This document shows, in pieces, positions 60,138-64,000 of a stretch of DNA of 64,000 nt. The notes beneath the pieces were generated by a model. The model saw nothing but the letters and a program-made list of their open reading frames with translations. It had not been told where the DNA came from and did not search any database. Origin of the DNA: an uncultured Moraxella sp. (GTDB lineage Bacteria > Pseudomonadota > Gammaproteobacteria > Pseudomonadales > Moraxellaceae); the NCBI RefSeq assembly GCF_945873075.1, contig NZ_CAMCBS010000005.1, forward strand, positions 39,056-103,055, in the 5' to 3' direction. The position numbers were made by a program, and so were the translations under genes. Positions within the stretch are counted from its first letter, which is position 1. Every line of letters begins with the position of its first letter.

Positions 60138-62708
60138 CTATTTAGCACTTGGATAGATGGTCGCTGCGGGGAGTTGCCTTGTGATGGGTTTGGTGTCGGT
60201 AGCGTTTTGTGCACCCAAAATCAGTGGCTGATGCCCTTGCTTTGGTGTGATTGCCAAAGATGGCTCACTATCGCACAGCATCGCCCACAACTGCCATAAC
60301 AGCGGCTCGCCACCAGTCATGGTCACCATCTGCACGCCCTGCTGATTGGGTGGATTTGATGGGCTTGGTTGTGGCAATTGTGCATCATCTTGGTCTAGCT
60401 CATCCAAAGCGGTCGCATCAGTATCCATACTTGGCATATCAACCGCAAGCATCGGCAAATCGCTGACAATCTCAAGCTCACAGTGCTGGACACGCTCATC
60501 ATCAATCATCTGCCACCCTGTCAAGGCACGAATGCTGAGCGTATCATCTTGCCACACCATCCCTGCGGTGCATGGCTCATGATACAGTGATGGCAATGGC
60601 TCATGCCGCCCTGCTTGCCAGTAGCGATGGATAGGGATGGTTTGTTGAATGTGCGCCACCACAGGCATCAGTTTGGCACTTGGACTTTGGACGATGACGC
60701 CATCGAGCGTATCCACGCCTTGTCGATGTAGTGCATCTATGAGCTGATTTGTATAATTATCCTTAAGCTTAGCCCCTTGCTCAGATAGCAGTAGCCAATG
60801 CCGTGTACCGTTGTCATCATGCACTTTTAGCAAATATTGGCTAAGAGTTGGGCTATCGCTATCTAGCCAAATCAGCTCAATACCTGATGAATGCTTTGGC
60901 ATACCAATCAAGCATAACGCCACGAGTGGCACGCATAGCACGGTCTTTGGTAGCACCTTTGGCAGTAGTAATAATGTCACCATCATAAAGCACAGCACAA
61001 AGCCCGCCATGCCAAACGGCGCATACAGCCAAGCACTGATACCGCCCAATTGCTCCACGAGCGTAAACTCAAGCCCCGTGTGCAACATCTGCAAAATCTG
61101 CGCCGACACACCCCACAGTATATCCGAGATGCTTGGTGTGATGACAAATATCGCCCCTGCAATCAGATTGATCGGGACAATCACCGCACCAAACAGCGAT
61201 ACGGCAAATACATTGACCACCAAGCCCCATATCGATACCTTACCAAATAGCATCACCGACAAAGGTAGCATCGCAAAAAACAGCCAACATTGCAGCTTGA
61301 TGATTTGCTTGGTGCGCACCCAGCCAAGTGCCATCGCCCCGCCTTGCACCAACTTAGCATCATCCATCTCATAGCGCATGAGTAGTAGCACAGCGATGAA
61401 CGACAGCCAAAAGCCTGCTTGCCACAGCACATACGGGTCAAGCCACACCATCACCAAAGCCACGACGCATAGCACCGACAGCGCCGATATCGGCAGGGCA
61501 AAATAACGCACCGCCCACACCGCCATCAGCATATACACAGTACGCACCGCCGGCACATCAAAGCCTGTAAACAGCGCATACAATAGGCTTGCCGCCACCA
61601 TAATCGCCATGCGAATTTGCCATCTGGGTATGGCTTGATAAACACTCATCGCAAAGCGATCAAGCACCCATAGCAGTACAGTCGCCAACATCATCGCCAA
61701 AAACAGCACATGAGCACCCGAGATGGCGAGCAAATGCGAAATGCCTGCCAGCTGATACAGTGTCTTGGTGGATTTATCAATCAGCGCACGATCACCGGTT
61801 AATAGGCTTAGAGTGACCGCCTGTGCTTGCGCTTGCTGGGTGGTGAGCCTGTGCCAATCTTGATAAAAATGTATACGCAAGCGATGGCGGTACTGCTCAA
61901 GCGTGATGATTAGCCCTTCGCCAAAGCTCTGCGGCGTGTGTGTACTGATTGCACCCACTTGGATAATGCGAGCATTGGCATGGATATGGCGTGTGCGTAG
62001 CCACTGATTGGCATCAAAGCCACTGGCACTGACCGTCCGCTCAATCGGCGTAATCAATAGCACCACATCAGCGATATCGCCTGGCTTTAGTGTGTTCAGC
62101 ACTGATAAATCTTGCTTGCTAAAATTAGGATTGGCAGACATCATCACGGTTGCGCCATTAAGCCGATCCAGACCTGCATCATGCGTGCGAACACCGCCCA
62201 AATCATCAGATGGGCGTGATAGGATAGATTGAGATGGTGCATCGTTTACCAAAAAAGGATTGGCACTCGTCAGTGTGCGTGCATCAGTCTGCACAGGTGC
62301 GGCAGTGACTTGTGTCAAGATAGCTTCTTGGCGATAGCTACTACCTAGCACCGCATCATACACACCATCACTGACGGTCGGTATGTATGCTTTGGCTTGA
62401 ATCAGATGGCGTGACAGCGGTGTATGCTCATTAAACTCAAGATGTGCCACAATACCACGCAGTACAAATAACACCATGATGACAATGAGTGAACTGACTT
62501 GTAAAATACGGCGTCTGCCACGCTTTTGGCTAATGATGCTTGCACTCGTTAAGCTGATGACAGCGACGAACAGCAGCCCCGTCATTAACCAAAATGCCAT
62601 CGGTGACAGTAAGATGCTTGATGATGACTCATCAAACCCAAAGCCATCCATCACACCAAGTACAGCAAATAGTAGCAGGCTTACTACACCAAATAGCCAA
62701 ATCGCCAC
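60138..62708 (-). CDS. comEC: DNA uptake channel ComEC/Rec2
   Basis: ComEC forms the inner-membrane channel for single-stranded DNA during natural transformation. The 856-residue protein has N-terminal membrane segments, a soluble OB-like domain, the competence domain with LAGISHLLAISGAHVLFL, and many further membrane segments to about residue 620. The C-terminal domain occupies the metallo-beta-lactamase position but lacks the HxHxDH motif: the usual histidine loop reads VQSPSAKLMPVV. The start is GTG, 6 bp after the ispD stop; a weak ribosome site leaves some doubt. It supports natural competence. Confidence 0.92.
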   Translation of the reverse strand: MAIWLFGVVSLLLFAVLGVMDGFGFDESSSSILLSPMAFWLMTGLLFVAVISLTSASIISQKRGRRRILQVSSLIVIMVLFVLRGIVAHLEFNEHTPLSRHLIQAKAYIPTVSDGVYDAVLGSSYRQEAILTQVTAAPVQTDARTLTSANPFLVNDAPSQSILSRPSDDLGGVRTHDAGLDRLNGATVMMSANPNFSKQDLSVLNTLKPGDIADVVLLITPIERTVSASGFDANQWLRTRHIHANARIIQVGAISTHTPQSFGEGLIITLEQYRHRLRIHFYQDWHRLTTQQAQAQAVTLSLLTGDRALIDKSTKTLYQLAGISHLLAISGAHVLFLAMMLATVLLWVLDRFAMSVYQAIPRWQIRMAIMVAASLLYALFTGFDVPAVRTVYMLMAVWAVRYFALPISALSVLCVVALVMVWLDPYVLWQAGFWLSFIAVLLLMRYEMDDAKLVQGGAMALGWVRTKQIIKLQCWLFFAMLPLSVMLFGKVSIWGLVVNVFAVSLFGAVIVPINLIAGAIFVITPSISDILWGVSAQILQMLHTGLEFTLVEQLGGISAWLYAPFGMAGFVLCFMMVTLLLLPKVLPKTVLCVPLVALCLIGMPKHSSGIELIWLDSDSPTLSQYLLKVHDDNGTRHWLLLSEQGAKLKDNYTNQLIDALHRQGVDTLDGVIVQSPSAKLMPVVAHIQQTIPIHRYWQAGRHEPLPSLYHEPCTAGMVWQDDTLSIRALTGWQMIDDERVQHCELEIVSDLPMLAVDMPSMDTDATALDELDQDDAQLPQPSPSNPPNQQGVQMVTMTGGEPLLWQLWAMLCDSEPSLAITPKQGHQPLILGAQNATDTKPITRQLPAATIYPSAK

Positions 62709-62714
62709 AGTCTA

Positions 62715-63467
62715 TCAGCCACTGATGGTTTTTTGATGGCGGATGATCATCTCAAGTAGTAGCAGATCATCCGTATAAGTCAATTTCATATTCATCTTAG
62801 ACGCACTAACGATCCGCACCTGCTTACCAAATCGCTCATAGGCACTGGCTTCATCAGTGATCATCAGATCCAGCTTAGCCACTTGATCAAGCACATCCAT
62901 CAGCTCACCTAGGCGAAATACCTGTGGTGTCAGCGCCTGCCACAGATGCTCACGACTTACAGTGTGATCGATCATGCCATTCATCGCAAATTTAAGCGTA
63001 TCCACGACAGGACTTGCCAAAATCGCTGCATCGCCTTTCTCATCACCTGCATCAATCCGAACGATGACATCGATGAGTGCAGCCAGATCTGATTTGGGCA
63101 AGCAAGGTCTTGCTGCATCATGGATCAGCACCCAGTCATCGAGTGATGCACCAAGGTTTTGAATGCTTTGTAAGCCTGATTGTACCGACTGCCACCGCTC
63201 AGCACCGCCGATCGCTGTATGAATGGGTGCATGATAAGTAGCGGTCAGACTTGATAATATCGGCGAAAGATACGAATCATCAGCAGCATGCACCAAAGTC
63301 AAATCGCCAATACGCTGATCGCACAGACTCATCACACTATGCTCAAGTACAGTATGATCAGCGATGCGCAGATACTGCTTGGGACACTCAGCACCGAAGC
63401 GAGTACCTTTGCCAGCGGCGACAATCAGCGCATGAATTTTGGGGGAATTTTTCATCATTTTATACAT
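62715..63467 (-). CDS. ispD: 2-C-methyl-D-erythritol 4-phosphate cytidylyltransferase IspD
   Basis: IspD activates MEP with CTP, the step after dxr in isoprenoid synthesis. The 250-residue protein has the nucleotide-binding motif ALIVAAGKGTRFG near the start and VLIHDAARPCLP and EHLWQALTPQVFR later. Several ATGs lie close together (63467, 63458, 63455), none with a good ribosome site; I give the longest. A hairpin with a T-run (63472-63501) ends just upstream of the start. It lies in the usual eno-ftsB-ispD order. Confidence 0.94.
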   Translation of the reverse strand: MYKMMKNSPKIHALIVAAGKGTRFGAECPKQYLRIADHTVLEHSVMSLCDQRIGDLTLVHAADDSYLSPILSSLTATYHAPIHTAIGGAERWQSVQSGLQSIQNLGASLDDWVLIHDAARPCLPKSDLAALIDVIVRIDAGDEKGDAAILASPVVDTLKFAMNGMIDHTVSREHLWQALTPQVFRLGELMDVLDQVAKLDLMITDEASAYERFGKQVRIVSASKMNMKLTYTDDLLLLEMIIRHQKTISG

Positions 63468-63471
63468 AAGC

Positions 63472-63501
63472 AAAAATCGCCAAAATAAATTGACGATTTT
63501 T
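63472..63501 (-). terminator. Hairpin between ftsB and ispD
   Basis: AAAAATCG pairs with CGATTTTT, and CAA with TTG inside, with one mismatch. On the minus strand the stem ends in Ts four bases before the ispD ATG at 63467. It looks like a terminator or a device limiting ispD expression. Confidence 0.45.
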
Positions 63502-63515
63502 TGTGATAGAAAAAA

Positions 63516-63947
63516 TTATTGTGATGCTGTCGGCTTTTCGACTTCAGGCACAGAGTCCACAGATTCGACCGTTGAATCCATAGGTGGTGCTATCTGACGA
63601 CTGTAAGTAATCGGCGCGGTACTTAGCTGCATAAAAGTCTCTCCAGGCTTAATTAAGCCCAGATCAAGGCGTGCATGCTCTTCGATGGCAGACAATCCAG
63701 ATTTAAGATCCTGAACATCTGCCACCAAGATACTATTGGCATAAAGCTGCTCATCACGAATTCGAATGAGTTCTTTTTTTCGCACTTGCAAAGCTTCATA
63801 GTCAGCACGACCGTATTCACCATGCCAATATTGGTATTGCAGTAGCGCCAATACAATCACAGCCAGCACGATTGCGATCAAATAACCAACATTCGTGCTG
63901 ATTCTGCGCTTTGGTGTGTAAGTCGTGTTCGCCACAGAAATCACCAT
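63516..63947 (-). CDS. ftsB: Cell division protein FtsB
   Basis: FtsB joins FtsQ and FtsL in the divisome. The 143-residue protein has a short cytoplasmic N-terminus, one membrane segment (about 22-42), a coiled coil (about 45-90) and the conserved EEHARLDLGLIKPGETF motif. A tail of about 35 residues, rich in Pro, Ser and Glu, makes it longer than E. coli FtsB (103). The ATG at 63947 lies 3 bp after the enolase stop. Confidence 0.92.
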   Translation of the reverse strand: MVISVANTTYTPKRRISTNVGYLIAIVLAVIVLALLQYQYWHGEYGRADYEALQVRKKELIRIRDEQLYANSILVADVQDLKSGLSAIEEHARLDLGLIKPGETFMQLSTAPITYSRQIAPPMDSTVESVDSVPEVEKPTASQ

Positions 63948-63950
63948 CAA

Positions 63951-64000
63951 TTAGCCACGCAGACCAATGAACTCTTCACGGCCACGATAGGCAGCGCTGA
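63951..64000 (-). CDS. eno: Enolase, C-terminal end only
   Basis: Only the last 15 full codons are in the window, reading SAAYRGREEFIGLRG before the stop. This fits an enolase C-terminus (YxGRxEF), and eno is the usual gene before ftsB and ispD. The call rests mainly on gene order and this short tail. Confidence 0.7.
   Translation of the reverse strand, partial: SAAYRGREEFIGLRG

Overview
The window is a stretch of mostly core bacterial chromosome from a Gram-negative gammaproteobacterium. The best fit is the family Moraxellaceae, probably Moraxella or a close relative. The reasons are protein-level resemblance, LPS and outer-membrane biogenesis genes, an AcrAB-OprM type efflux operon, the eno-ftsB-ispD order, and moderate, AT-leaning base composition with very AT-rich intergenic DNA. 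The species call is inference. No rRNA, CRISPR array, prophage or complete insertion sequence is visible.

Region 1 (1-13.7 kb) is read almost entirely on the minus strand. A truncated NSS-family sodium symporter sits at the left edge. Next to it is the long envelope/translation cluster pyrH-frr-uppS-cdsA-dxr-rseP-bamA-lpxD-fabZ-lpxA, which ends in a hairpin terminator. It links nucleotide supply and ribosome recycling with isoprenoid, phospholipid, outer-membrane protein and lipid A synthesis. skp, normally between bamA and lpxD, is missing: the bamA stop overlaps the lpxD start. Upstream of pyrH lies a HerA-like ATPase of the YjgR family.

Region 2 (13.7-25.3 kb) has a small membrane protein, a DUF2939-like protein and a secreted WG-repeat protein on the plus strand. 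On the minus strand follow an M3 peptidase with a Tat-type signal, a gamma-glutamylcyclotransferase-like protein, and the tripartite RND efflux operon (adaptor, pump, outer-membrane channel) behind a 480-bp AT-rich upstream region.

Region 3 (25.3-38.4 kb) holds tRNA-Cys and tRNA-Leu, trmO, fpr, an orphan lipoprotein, an IS-end-like hairpin, a HIT protein, an unknown protein, a BCCT transporter, ilvD, glnS, ppiB-lpxH, orn and a DUF2062 membrane protein.

Region 4 (38.4-49.8 kb) has metK behind a structured leader, a DUF3144 protein, ppc, two tandem M20 deacylase paralogues (one cytoplasmic, one with a signal peptide), the lipoprotein-release genes lolD and lolC/E, an unknown protein and an ArsC/Spx-like protein.

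Region 5 (49.8-64 kb) carries leuS-lptE-holA-(unknown), macAB, a tRNA-Lys/tRNA-Lys/tRNA-Asn cluster with a clear promoter and terminator, a ribbon-helix-helix-like small protein, and the minus-strand run eno(partial)-ftsB-ispD-comEC-sppA.

The window is mainly housekeeping. The points most worth a second look are the metK leader, a Neisseria-DUS-like inverted repeat at the start of lpxH, the lost skp, the Tat-tagged M3 peptidase, the paired M20 enzymes, the WG-repeat protein, a ComEC whose C-terminal domain lacks the metallo-beta-lactamase motif, and several perfect palindromes upstream of genes.
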